Shown here piece after piece: positions 27,344 through 37,300 of a stretch of 64,000 nt of DNA (positions are counted from its first letter, which is position 1; every line of letters begins with the position of its first letter). The stretch covers positions 2,667,001-2,731,000 of the forward strand of contig CP097899.1 of the NCBI GenBank assembly GCA_023639215.1, given 5' to 3'. Position numbers and translations under genes: made by a program. Source of the DNA: Candidatus Pristimantibacillus lignocellulolyticus (lineage in GTDB: Bacteria > Bacillota > Bacilli > Paenibacillales > Paenibacillaceae). The notes beneath the pieces were generated by a model. The model was given only the letters and a program-made list of their open reading frames with translations, was not told the origin of the DNA and searched no databases.

Positions 27344-28254
27344 AGCTACGTATCAGCCATATAACGACCTATTATTACGCTCAGCCAGTTACGGACAGTG
27401 TCAATGAGATTAGACTTACTCCAGTAACGAATGAACGACAATCATGCTATAACCACAGTATTTCAGTAGAGCCCAATGCACCTTTATTTGCATACGAGGA
27501 TAGTTTCGGAAATCGTGTGCATGCTTTTTCGGTTAATCAGGCACATAATCATCTTACTATTCGTACTTCTATGACCGTCGTAACGACGGAAGCTTTTCAA
27601 CCTGAGAGCAAACGTAAAATGCAAAACTTAAAACCTGCGGAAGCTTGGGATCTTTTACAATCTGATGCGATTATTGATCGCTTTATCGAATTTCTTCTAC
27701 CAACGGCCTATACAGAGGCTACGAAAGAAATCATTCAATTTATGAATGAAGTTCCGAGTATAGGCATTGTTAATGATAATGCAGAGGAGATAGTTCCAAT
27801 CTATTCTGTCTATGATTGGCTTAAATCGTTAAGCAATCATATTCATACGAATTTCGTCTATGATCCTGAGGCGACAACAGTTAGTACGAAAGCCTTTGAG
27901 TTGATAGAGAAACAGCGTGGTGTTTGTCAAGATTTTGCCCATCTAATGATTGCGATATGCCGAGCAAAAGGAATACCTGCACGTTATGTAAGTGGATATC
28001 ATTTTGTTGGCGATTTGCATGGAGGTACTGCTGATTTTGAGCAAGCATCGCATGCATGGGTAGAAGCGTATATACCTGAATTAGGTTGGTACTCCTTCGA
28101 TCCGACGAATAAAACAGCATTTGATGATCGGTATGTAAAGCTAGGTCATGGTCGGGATTATATAGACATCGTACCTGTAAAGGGGATATACCGCGGAACT
28201 AGTGAACAGAAATTAGTAGTTACAGTCGATGTTCAAAAACTTCAAACGAGATAA
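27340..28254 (+). CDS. Transglutaminase-like cysteine protein with bacterial N-terminal beta domain
   Basis: Predicted cytosolic papain-fold enzyme of 304 residues, protease or amide-forming. The N-terminal region (about 1-80) with ISHITTYYYAQPVTDSVNE is the beta domain usual in this group. The catalytic triad is visible: Cys in RGVCQDFAHLM near 196, His in ASHAWVEAY near 237, Asp in WYSFDPTN near 254. ATGA overlaps the alpha-E stop. The full triad suggests activity. In other bacteria the same gene set is linked to unusual peptide or amide bond chemistry; the substrate here is unknown. A terminator follows. Confidence 0.9.
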   Translation: MKLRISHITTYYYAQPVTDSVNEIRLTPVTNERQSCYNHSISVEPNAPLFAYEDSFGNRVHAFSVNQAHNHLTIRTSMTVVTTEAFQPESKRKMQNLKPAEAWDLLQSDAIIDRFIEFLLPTAYTEATKEIIQFMNEVPSIGIVNDNAEEIVPIYSVYDWLKSLSNHIHTNFVYDPEATTVSTKAFELIEKQRGVCQDFAHLMIAICRAKGIPARYVSGYHFVGDLHGGTADFEQASHAWVEAYIPELGWYSFDPTNKTAFDDRYVKLGHGRDYIDIVPVKGIYRGTSEQKLVVTVDVQKLQTR

Positions 28255-28269
28255 GTATTTCTTAATTGC

Positions 28270-28314
28270 AAATCAGCAATATCACTACAGAGGTAGCGAT
28301 ATTGCTGATTTTTT
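28270..28314 (+). terminator. Terminator of the ATP-grasp operon
   Basis: AAATCAGCAATATC pairs with GATATTGCTGATTT over 14 bp and runs into TTTTT. Confidence 0.9.
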
Positions 28315-28377
28315 AGGTAACTTTATTATTTTTATTTCAACTATGGATAATTATATTGTATGTATATTTATGGCAAA

Positions 28378-28406
28378 TTGTAAACGCTATCGAATTTTAG
28401 TATGAT
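28378..28406 (+). promoter_or_regulatory. Probable sigma-A promoter of the alpha/beta hydrolase gene
   Basis: TTGTAA at 28378-28383 and TATGAT at 28401-28406 are 17 bases apart. TTGTAAACGCTATCG, overlapping the -35, resembles cre with one mismatch at the last base. The start near 28413 leaves a leader of about 27 nt. Confidence 0.6.
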
Positions 28407-28439
28407 AGGAGAAATGAATAAGAGAAAGAGGAGACAACT

Positions 28440-29264
28440 ATTCTTAAACATCGAGTTATTTCACACAGTACGGCAAAAGAATGGATCATTTTACTACATG
28501 GTATTGGTGGAAGCTCAGCAATATGGTATAAACAAATTCGAGATTTTAAGAGAGAATATAATTTATTATTAATAGACTTACCAGGGCATGGTGGTAATAC
28601 GGAAGGCTTATTACATATGCCTGATCATAATAGTCATGCATTGTATGAAACTGCTGGTCAAATATTACATGTACTAGACCACTATAAGATTCAACGTGCA
28701 CATTTTTTAGGACTATCTCTCGGTACCATTGTCATTCATGTTATAGAAGAGATTGAGCCAGATCGTATTATGTCTAAAGTGCTTGGCGGTTCGGTTGAGT
28801 ATCTCTATATACCTATCGTAAAATTTTTCAAAAGCTTGCGTGGAATATTATCTCTGATGCCTTATATGTGGTTATATAAAATCGTAGCTTTATGTCTTAT
28901 GCCTCGCAAACGAAACAAAGAGGCAAGATTTTTATTTGTTAATGAAGCAGTGAAACTTGGTAAGCAAGAATTTTTTAAGTGGTATGAGTTGTTGTATGCA
29001 GAGGTTAATCGCTTTTATGATAATCGTAAGTCGACATGCACAAAGCCAGTTTTATTTATTATGGGGGATGAAGACTATGTGTTTCTTCCCATATTGAGAA
29101 ATAGAATTCATCGCTATAAAAATGGTACGTTGCATGTGCTAGAGCAGTGTGGGCATGTATGTAATATAGAGAAACATGAACAATTTAACGAATTAGCTTT
29201 AGATTTTTTGAAGTCTAATATTAATGTTGAACATACTTACTATGCAACTGAAAAAGTAGTTTAG
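28440..29264 (+). CDS. Alpha/beta hydrolase, apparent ATT start codon
   Basis: Predicted cytosolic esterase or lipase-like hydrolase, 274 residues. The oxyanion motif LLHGIGGSSAIWYK lies at about residues 18-31, DLPGHGGNTEG near 48, the nucleophile elbow GLSLGT near 89, and later MGDEDYVF (Asp) and EQCGHVCNIE (His), completing the triad. The coding frame runs well upstream of the first in-frame ATG (28617), which would delete the oxyanion motif. No ATG, GTG or TTG exists between the in-frame stop at 28419 and the conserved region; ATT at 28440 sits 6 bases after AAAGAGGAG and is the best start. A mutated start or a sequence error is the alternative. Confidence 0.8.
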   Translation: MLKHRVISHSTAKEWIILLHGIGGSSAIWYKQIRDFKREYNLLLIDLPGHGGNTEGLLHMPDHNSHALYETAGQILHVLDHYKIQRAHFLGLSLGTIVIHVIEEIEPDRIMSKVLGGSVEYLYIPIVKFFKSLRGILSLMPYMWLYKIVALCLMPRKRNKEARFLFVNEAVKLGKQEFFKWYELLYAEVNRFYDNRKSTCTKPVLFIMGDEDYVFLPILRNRIHRYKNGTLHVLEQCGHVCNIEKHEQFNELALDFLKSNINVEHTYYATEKVV

Positions 29265-29344
29265 TCATTATGACTAGAAATGAGTAGAATATTAAACAAC
29301 TAGGCACGTACACTATTAATAGTGAAGGTATGTCGATATATATT

Positions 29345-29410
29345 ACTTCCGATACAACTTTTCATATGCGAGAAGTTACATTGTGAAGTATATGAAAAGG
29401 TTGAGGAGGG
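29345..29410 (+). promoter_or_regulatory. Leader element copy before the amidase gene
   Basis: ACTTCCGATACAACTTTTC begins the element, followed by GAGAAGTTACA and ATATGAAAAGG, then GAGGAGGG. CTTTTCATAT pairs with ATATGAAAAG (10 bp), ending 4 bases before the ribosome site. It differs from the alpha-E copies by about a third of positions but keeps the helix and the GAAGT competitor. Confidence 0.75.
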
Positions 29411-29413
29411 AAA

Positions 29414-30847
29414 ATGGTTATGAACCGAATATTGGACGATGATGCAACTGAATTAGCTGAAAAAATCAGAAATGGTCAGTATAGTTCACTAGAAGTTACA
29501 AACACGTATATCGAGCATCTGCAGCGAGCGAACAGAAGTGTCAATTGTATTTCCGTTGACCGCTATGATATTGCGAGACAAGAAGCAATAGACGCAGATA
29601 TAAAATTGAAAAATAATGAACCAGTTGGCAGAATGCATGGTGTCCCGATTAGTATTAAAGACTGTTTCCATGTAGCAGGAATGGCAACAACAGGAGGATT
29701 AATACATAGAAAAGACAATATTGAACCTGAAGATGCAGAGGCAGTTGCTTTATTGAAGCGGGAAGGTGCAATTGTCATCGGTAAGACGAATACGCCGACA
29801 CTTTGTTTCTGTCAGGAAACAGATAATAAGCTACATGGTCGCACGAACAATCCTTGGGATCTTTCGCGTTCTGTAGGTGGTTCCAGTGGTGGAGAGGGTG
29901 CGTTAATTGCCCTTGGTGGAGCAGCTGTAGGTTTAGGCGCAGATATTGGTGGCTCTATTCGGTTTCCTAGTCATAACAATGGAATTGTTGGATTCAAATC
30001 GGGCAATAAGCAGGTTAGTGCGATCGGTAATTTCCCACATATAACAATTCCAGAACAGGATCGGATGCTAGGAATTGGTGCGATGAGCAAATCAGTACGT
30101 GATGCCAGGTTAATGAATGAAATTTTAACGGGGAGTAAGCGTAAATTCGTTGATCTTAATGCTTATGAAATTATTATGCCGCAAAAACAAGAAGGCATTC
30201 CACTTCATGAAGCGACAATTGGGCTTATGGAGCAATTACGTGTAAAATTAACTGCTGACTATAAACTAAGTGATGAATTGCCACCGCATTTTGAAGAAGC
30301 GGCACTCATTTGGCAAGAGTTAATGAGTATTAATGGGGCGAAACACGTCGTGAAATTATTGACCGATAACGGTGCGAAGAAAAATCCGACATGGGAGTTT
30401 GTAAAAGAGAAAGTAACGCGGAAATCGGATTTTCATTCTAATCTTTCATGGGCGTTAATTGGCGCGAGAATGTTCCAACCTTCGGAAGTTCGATTGGCGG
30501 AGATTCGTAATCTTCTTGCTGTAGGAGACCAACAGATCGCCCAATATTTCAGCAACAAGTTACTTATTATTCCGGTATATCATGAAGCGGCTCAAAAGCA
30601 TGGTAAGTTATATAGTGAGATATTCTCGATTCGTAAAACTTATAAGCAATATATGCCATACATCGCCTATGCTAATGTGTGGGGACTTCCATCGCTTACA
30701 TTGCCAATCGGTACGGATGAAGCGGGTATGCCGATTGGCGTACAGATTATTTGCAATGTAGGTAATGAAGATGCCATCTTCCAACTAGGAGAATGGATAG
30801 AGGAAGAAATGTATCGCTACAAGCGTTGTACGACGTACGATGCTTAG
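29414..30847 (+). CDS. Amidase-signature-family amidohydrolase
   Basis: Cytosolic amidase of 477 residues. The Ser-cisSer-Lys triad is visible: Lys in VPISIKDCF (about residue 82), cis-Ser in GGSSGGEGALIALGG (about 158) and the nucleophile Ser in GADIGGSIRFP (about 181). Such enzymes include GatA, fatty-acid amide hydrolases and general amidases. No gatB or gatC lies nearby, and the protein has the fatty-acid-amide-hydrolase-like spacing rather than GatA context, so a free-standing amidase is more likely. GGAGG lies 4 bases before the ATG at 29414 and 10 before another at 29420; either may be used. It carries the leader element. Confidence 0.9.
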   Translation: MVMNRILDDDATELAEKIRNGQYSSLEVTNTYIEHLQRANRSVNCISVDRYDIARQEAIDADIKLKNNEPVGRMHGVPISIKDCFHVAGMATTGGLIHRKDNIEPEDAEAVALLKREGAIVIGKTNTPTLCFCQETDNKLHGRTNNPWDLSRSVGGSSGGEGALIALGGAAVGLGADIGGSIRFPSHNNGIVGFKSGNKQVSAIGNFPHITIPEQDRMLGIGAMSKSVRDARLMNEILTGSKRKFVDLNAYEIIMPQKQEGIPLHEATIGLMEQLRVKLTADYKLSDELPPHFEEAALIWQELMSINGAKHVVKLLTDNGAKKNPTWEFVKEKVTRKSDFHSNLSWALIGARMFQPSEVRLAEIRNLLAVGDQQIAQYFSNKLLIIPVYHEAAQKHGKLYSEIFSIRKTYKQYMPYIAYANVWGLPSLTLPIGTDEAGMPIGVQIICNVGNEDAIFQLGEWIEEEMYRYKRCTTYDA

Positions 30848-30885
30848 TTATAGGTAATATAGAGATTATCTTGTAAAGTAACAAT

Positions 30886-30963
30886 AGACTAGTGCTCATT
30901 CGTTCGTTAAGCGTGCCATCTTATGGTGGAGATTAGCTTATAGCGAGTGGTACTAGTCTTTTC
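30886..30963 (+). terminator. Probable terminator after the amidase gene
   Basis: AGACTAGTGCTCATTCG (30886-30902) pairs imperfectly with CGAGTGGTACTAGTCTT (30944-30960), with inner TAAGC/GCTTA and CCATC/GGTGG pairs, followed by TTCT. Confidence 0.65.
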
Positions 30964-31207
30964 TATGTTTAGGCTGTCTATACTAATAAGATGGTAGAAG
31001 GGTAAGATTGTTGGTAAGTCATTACGTTGTAATTATCTGAACTTCTCCTGTATGAATATATTTATAGATAGCATGGAGTACATTAAAATTAAATACTGAC
31101 CTTCACGACTAAATAATAGTCAATCTCAAATCACTGCCCCATGACTACCTTCAATTTGTGTAGTACTGCTATCCTCTCCATGGCTTAAATAATAGATTAT
31201 GAAATGA
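30964..31207. other. Intergenic stretch, no gene seen
   Basis: AT-rich, no supported coding frame or RNA. It leads to the promoter of the amylopullulanase gene. Confidence 0.4.
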
Positions 31208-31256
31208 TTGACAATTTATTGCTATTCTAATATCATATGTTATGAAAACGATTGCA
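31208..31256 (+). promoter_or_regulatory. Sigma-A promoter with cre site, amylopullulanase gene
   Basis: TTGACA at 31208-31213 and TATCAT at 31231-31236 are 17 bases apart. ATGAAAACGATTGCA at 31242-31256 fits the relaxed cre consensus WTGNAANCGNWNNCW and covers the predicted start of transcription, so CcpA repression is expected. The untranslated leader would be about 155 nt. Confidence 0.75.
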
Positions 31257-31343
31257 TAAAATTATTTAACAACATGTATAACTTCCGAAAACGAGGCAAA
31301 AAAGCACGGTATATTTAATATTTTGTGCAAATTATGCCACGTT

Positions 31344-31365
31344 TTTGTGCAAGCGTTTGCACAAA
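31344..31365 (+). promoter_or_regulatory. LacI-type palindrome, possible MalR operator
   Basis: TTTGTGCAAGCGTTTGCAC plus AAA is a 22-bp near-perfect palindrome centred on CG, the form expected for a LacI-family repressor. TGCAAACGTTTGCA-like sites are typical of maltose repressors in Firmicutes. It lies 32 bases before the start codon. TTTTGTGCAA at 31321 looks like an extra half-site. The regulator is not in the window. Confidence 0.65.
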
Positions 31366-31396
31366 TGACTGAAAAATAGAAATTGGAGGGCATGAG

Positions 31397-34300
31397 ATGT
31401 TAAAAAGACAGAAGAGATGGATCTCTATTTTTACAATCGTGGCGTTATTAATGACGCTATGGCCAATGACATTGCCGATTACAGTATCCGCTAATGCAAG
31501 TTGTGGAATTGTAGCCGTTGATGGTGTCAAAGATGAACACTGGAATTCAGTTTCCACACTAGGTAGTTCAGCAACAAAAGGGCATAATGATTTCAGAATT
31601 GATAATTTAAAAATTACGAATGATGATACTTATTTATATTATTGGATTGATGGCACAACATTAGCCAATTGGGGCGACAACGGTCTATATCTAGATCTTG
31701 CTCTAGCTATTAATGGCGGCGATGTCACTGCTAGTAAAGCATCTCCTTGGGGAAGTCAATTTAACTTTGATGGAACAACCGAGGCTCCTAACTATCATGT
31801 TGTTCATAGAATCAAAGGGGACGATCAAGTTGCTGGTGCAGCAATATATTCTGGGGCGGATTTCAATACCCCTCTAGCAGCTTCATGGGGTGATCTTAAA
31901 GATAGTTCATTTGCTGCAAAGGTCAGCACTGGATTTGAAGGTAAAATCCCATTAGCTCTACTTGGTCTATCGAAAGATGATAGCGTTTCCGCAATTGCTG
32001 TACTTAGTGGAAACACTGCTGCAGAACATGGTGCATTTGATGTTATTCCAGAAGCTCCAACTAATCATATTGCTGCTTCATGGAACGAATCAGCTGCTCC
32101 AAATGTCCAATCTACTTACTCTAATGCACATACAATTGCTTTTGGACAGACACCAATTGCAATCTGTTCTTCTACGCCAAGTAACGATACAAAAGATGTA
32201 TCTATTAATCTTGAGGAAGTATCAATTAAGTTCAATCAAGATATTACAGTACTAGATGATTCATTACCTAGTATTGCAGGCGTTGCTACTAATGTTACTG
32301 CTTCTTCGGATACAATAACGTTTGAACTAGTAGATAGTTTAGCGTACAACACTTCTTATACTGCGACAATTCCTGTTGGTACGATTCAAGGTGTAACGAC
32401 AGCACAAAACGTTACATTCCACACTGAGCATGATCCGACGACATTGAATACTTATAATATTCACTATTTCAGATACGATGGTAAACAAAGTGATTGGGAT
32501 ATGTGGTTATGGGGCGACGAATATCCATCTACAGCGGTACCTTTTACAGGTGTAGATGCTAATGGTTTTGCAACAGCATCAGTTAGCGCATACGACAATC
32601 AATTGAAAGTAATTACTAGACCAGGAAGTTGGTCCAGTCAAGAAGCTGAAAGATTACTAAAAATGCCGGATGGTCAGCGTTCGGTTGATCTTTGGATGAT
32701 TCAAGGTGATCCAAAAGTTTACACGCGAGCAGAAGATGCTGATGTATCTGCTAGAGTTAAAGTGGCCTTTGTAGATTCCTTGACGAAGATTAATGTTACG
32801 ACAACACATGAAGTAGATGCTGATCAAGTTGCTAACTTCAGTCTCTACAATGTTACCGACAATGTTACTGTGCCGACTACAACAACAAAGTTAGGTGCAA
32901 CCTCTTATCAACTAACTACTGCTACAAATGCGATTGATGTTAAGGATGTATATGAGGTTCAACATACTGCACTTAGTAGCTCCAAAGTAACGATGAGAAA
33001 AATATTGGATGATAATAAATTTTTCTATAATGGTTCTGATCTTGGATTAACTTACGGAGCGACTGACCTTACATTCAAAGTATGGGCGCCGACTGCTAAG
33101 AAAGTATCTTTAGCACTATACGATAATGAAGGTGTTTACGATGCCGCAGGTGATGTAATCGACCAGTCAAATAGTAATGAAGAAGTAGTAATGACAGAAG
33201 GTAGCAATGGCCTATGGTCTATTAATCAACTGAACACTATTGCTGCAAAATATTATATGTATAAAGTAGAATTTGCAGATGGTACGGTCAATTACGCAGT
33301 TGACCCATATGCCAAAGCAGTCTCTGCTAATGGTGGAAGAACAGCAATACTAGATCTAGAAACAACAGATCCTACGAATTGGAATAATGATACTAAGCCA
33401 GCAATGATTAATCCAACGGATGCAATTCTGTATGAGTTACATGTACGTGACTTCTCCATCGCTGACGATTCAGGAATTAGTACTGCTAACAAAGGAAAAT
33501 ATGCCGCATTTACTGAGGATGGTCTAGTTGATGAAGCTGGTAATAAGCTTGGTGTGGATCATCTAGCTGAACTAGGTATTACGCATCTTCATCTGATGCC
33601 AGCTTATGATTTCAAAACGGTGAATGAGTTAACAGTAGATGACCCTAACTCAACTGATCCAAAGTTCAACTGGGGATATGATCCGCAAAACTATAATGTA
33701 CCAGAAGGTTCATATTCATCTGATGCTACTAAACCGGCTGTAAGAATTACAGAATTCAAACAAATGGTTCAAGCGCTTCATAAAAAAGGAATTAGAGTGG
33801 TAATGGATGTTGTATATAATCATACGTATGACATTGACAATGGCCCATTCGATAACATTGTTCCAGGCTACTACTATCGTACAAATAGTGATGGTACTGT
33901 CTCCAATGGTTCAGGTGTAGGCAATGAAATTGCTACAGAACGACCAATGGTTCGTAAATTCATTAAAGATTCTGTGCGTTATTGGGCAGAAGAATATAAT
34001 GTAGATGGTTTCCGATTTGACTTAATGGGAATTATCGATACGACTACGATGGCTGAAATTACTGAAGAACTTAAAAACGAAGTTGATCCTACACTTCTTG
34101 TGTATGGCGAGCCTTGGATGGGTGGTAGCACTCCACTTGCAGGTAGCGATCAAACATTGAAGGGATCACAGAAAGATCTTAACTTCGCAGTATTCAATGA
34201 TAATTTCCGTTCTGCAATTAAAGGTGATAGCGATGGAGCAAGTAAAGGTTTTGCAACTGGTGAATTAACATCTATCGCTGGCATTATGAATGGCATTAAT

Positions 34301-37300
34301 GGTGCGATCAACGATTTTACAAATAGCCCTTCTGAAACGATTAACTATGTAACAGCACATGATAATTTAAATCTATGGGATAAAGTAGCCCGTACTCAAG
34401 AATTATTCGATGAGATGAATATGATCAATATTGTTAATGGTGTGCTAGTAGGTGGCGGTAATATTGATGATGCCGTTGCTGCAGCAAATCCTTACTATGA
34501 TATCGATGAAACAGATGTACTAAGTAATGAAACGGTGAAACGCTCCCTACTTGCGAATGGTATCGTATTAACTTCGCAAGGGATACCGTTCATTCATGCA
34601 GGAGATGAAATGCTTCGTTCCAAATACGGAGACCACAACAGCTATCGCAGCCCAGATTCTGTGAATCAAATTAACTGGAGTAATAAAGCAAGCTTTACTG
34701 TGGTTAATGATTATTATAGCGGTCTTATTGAATTACGTAAGGCACATCCTGCTTTCCGTATGACAACAAAAGCCGACATTAATAACAATCTTAAAGTTCT
34801 TAAAAATGATTCTGGTGTAGTTGCCTATCAATTGAAAAACAATGCCAATCATGATGAATGGAAAAATATTATCGTTATTTATAACGGTAATAAAACTGAT
34901 GCATCAGTGAACTTACCTGTAGCAGCTAATGGTTGGAATGTCGTTGTCAATGATAAACAGGCAGGAACAACTACAATTAATACAATTACGGGCCAAGCAA
35001 CAGTTGCTGGATTATCAATGATGGTGCTTTATGATGAAGCTTCTTCGTATACACCAGAAGTAACAAGTATTCATGTGACTTTACCAAAAGTAGCTATTGA
35101 AGCAGGTAAGCAAATTATTGCTTCCGCTCAAGTAAAAGATCAGAATGGTCGCACGATGACTGGTGAAACGGTCGTATGGACTTCATCTAATGAAGTAGTA
35201 GCAACAATTGACGCTAGTGGTAAAGTTAAGGCACTATCTGATGGTGTAACAACGATTACAGCAAAAGTAGGCAATGTAGTAAAAACAGCTACGCTTAATG
35301 TAGCTACATTAGTTCCAACGTCGATCAAGCTTAGTGGTGGCACATTAGTATACACGGATTACACAACGAAGTTATCCGCAGTTGTGAAAGATCAATTCAA
35401 TCAAGTCATGACGAATCAAGCGATCCAATGGACAACAAGTAATAATCTCATTGCAATTGTTGATGGAACGGGTATCGTTAATGGTATTGCACCAGGTAAC
35501 GTGACGATTACAGCTACAATTGGTAGTGTGTCTGCAACACATTCACTAGAGGTGAAAGCTTACGAACGTCGCTATATCCAATTTGAATATACTCGTCCTG
35601 ATAAGGATTATACAGATTGGAGCTTATGGTTGTGGAATACGGGAATTATTAACGACCAAATCGAATTTACTGTTGATAATGATATAGCAATTGCTAAAGT
35701 AGAGATTGCACCTAACGTTACACAAGTTGGTTTTATCGTTAAAAAAGGTGCATGGGTTGAGAAAGATCCGGATATGGATCGCTTTGTAAATGTTCAGTTA
35801 GATGAGACCTTTGTAAAAGTTCAGCTAACGAGCGGGCAAGCAGCATTTACGCAAACGGCTAAAGTTAATGGTCCAGTCATTAATGGTGATGATGTAACCT
35901 TCTATTATCGTAATGATGATTTATATCGCCAAAATGCGCATCATATGATTCAAGGTGTGAAATTAAACTTTGCAGGTCAAGTTTATACGATGCAGTATGA
36001 TGCTATTGGTCAGTTCTATCATTACACGGTTGAAAATATTGCTGAAGGTGAGTATGAATATACGTTCGATGTAACGCTGAATGATGTTACGACAACGATA
36101 TCAGACCCGAAAAATACAGTAGATGGCGTATCCAAAATCAAATATGAGGTAGTCAATGTTTCGGCGCAAGCAACAGTATCACCAGTTTCCTTCAATTATG
36201 CACAGCATACGATATTGAAAGTTGAAACAGATACTCCAAATGAACTAATTAGTGGGATTTACGCGGATCTAACAGCTTTAGGTGGAATTAGTCGAGTACC
36301 TGTAGATAAGACTTTGAAGGAGTTAACACTTTCAGTAGTCGATAGTATTCAACCAGGAACGAAAAACATTCCAATTATTATTGTAGATATTAATAATGTC
36401 GAGCATAAATTTACAACTACAGTTAACGTGGCGGCTCGTACTAATGTATCGGATAAAGATTTTGACTGGGATGAAGCTCGTATTTACTTTATGTTGACGG
36501 ATCGTTTCAATGATGGGGATAGTAGCAATAATGATCCTAATGGAGAATCCTATGATACTGAGCATCTTGAAACATATCATGGTGGTGACTTCCAAGGCGT
36601 CATCGATAAGTTAGATTATCTTGATGATCTAGGTATTAATACGATTTGGGTAACACCAATCGTTGATAATATCGATTGGAATTTAGGCTATGGTCAGCCA
36701 TGGTTAGAGCAATATGGTTATCATGGTTATTGGGCGAAAGACTTCACGAAGATCGATGAACATCTAGGTGACTTGGATACATTCAAGGAACTAATTGATA
36801 AAGCACATGATCGTGGTATGAAGATTATGGTTGACGTCGTATTGAATCATACAGGTTATGGTATGGATGGAACGAAAGCACCGATAGAGACAAGTAATTA
36901 TCCAACGGCTGCGGAGCAAGCTGTATTCGATGGGTTAATTAGAACAAATCCAATCGAAGGAGATGAAATACTCGGTGAACTTGCTTTCCTACCTGATCTA
37001 AGAACAGAAGATGCTGCGGTACGTGATCAAATCGTGCAGTGGCAAGTAGATTGGTTAGAAAAAGCTCGTACAGATCGTGGAGATTCTATCGACTTCTATC
37101 GTGTTGATACCGTTAAACATGTGGATACAACAACGTGGTCTCAATTCAAAAATGAGCTGACTAAAGTAGATAATGAATTTAAATTAATCGGTGAAGTTTT
37201 TGGTGCATCTGTTGATGATCAACGCGGATACTTAGGTTCTGGGCAGATGGATTCATTGTTAGACTTTGGATTCAACGACATCGCGGATAGATTTATTGAT

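Noticed and set aside
28414..28572. Small frame from ATG 28414 (start MNKRKRRQLF) as the real gene
   Set aside because: It overlaps the hydrolase motifs in another frame, has a poorly spaced ribosome site and no recognisable sequence.
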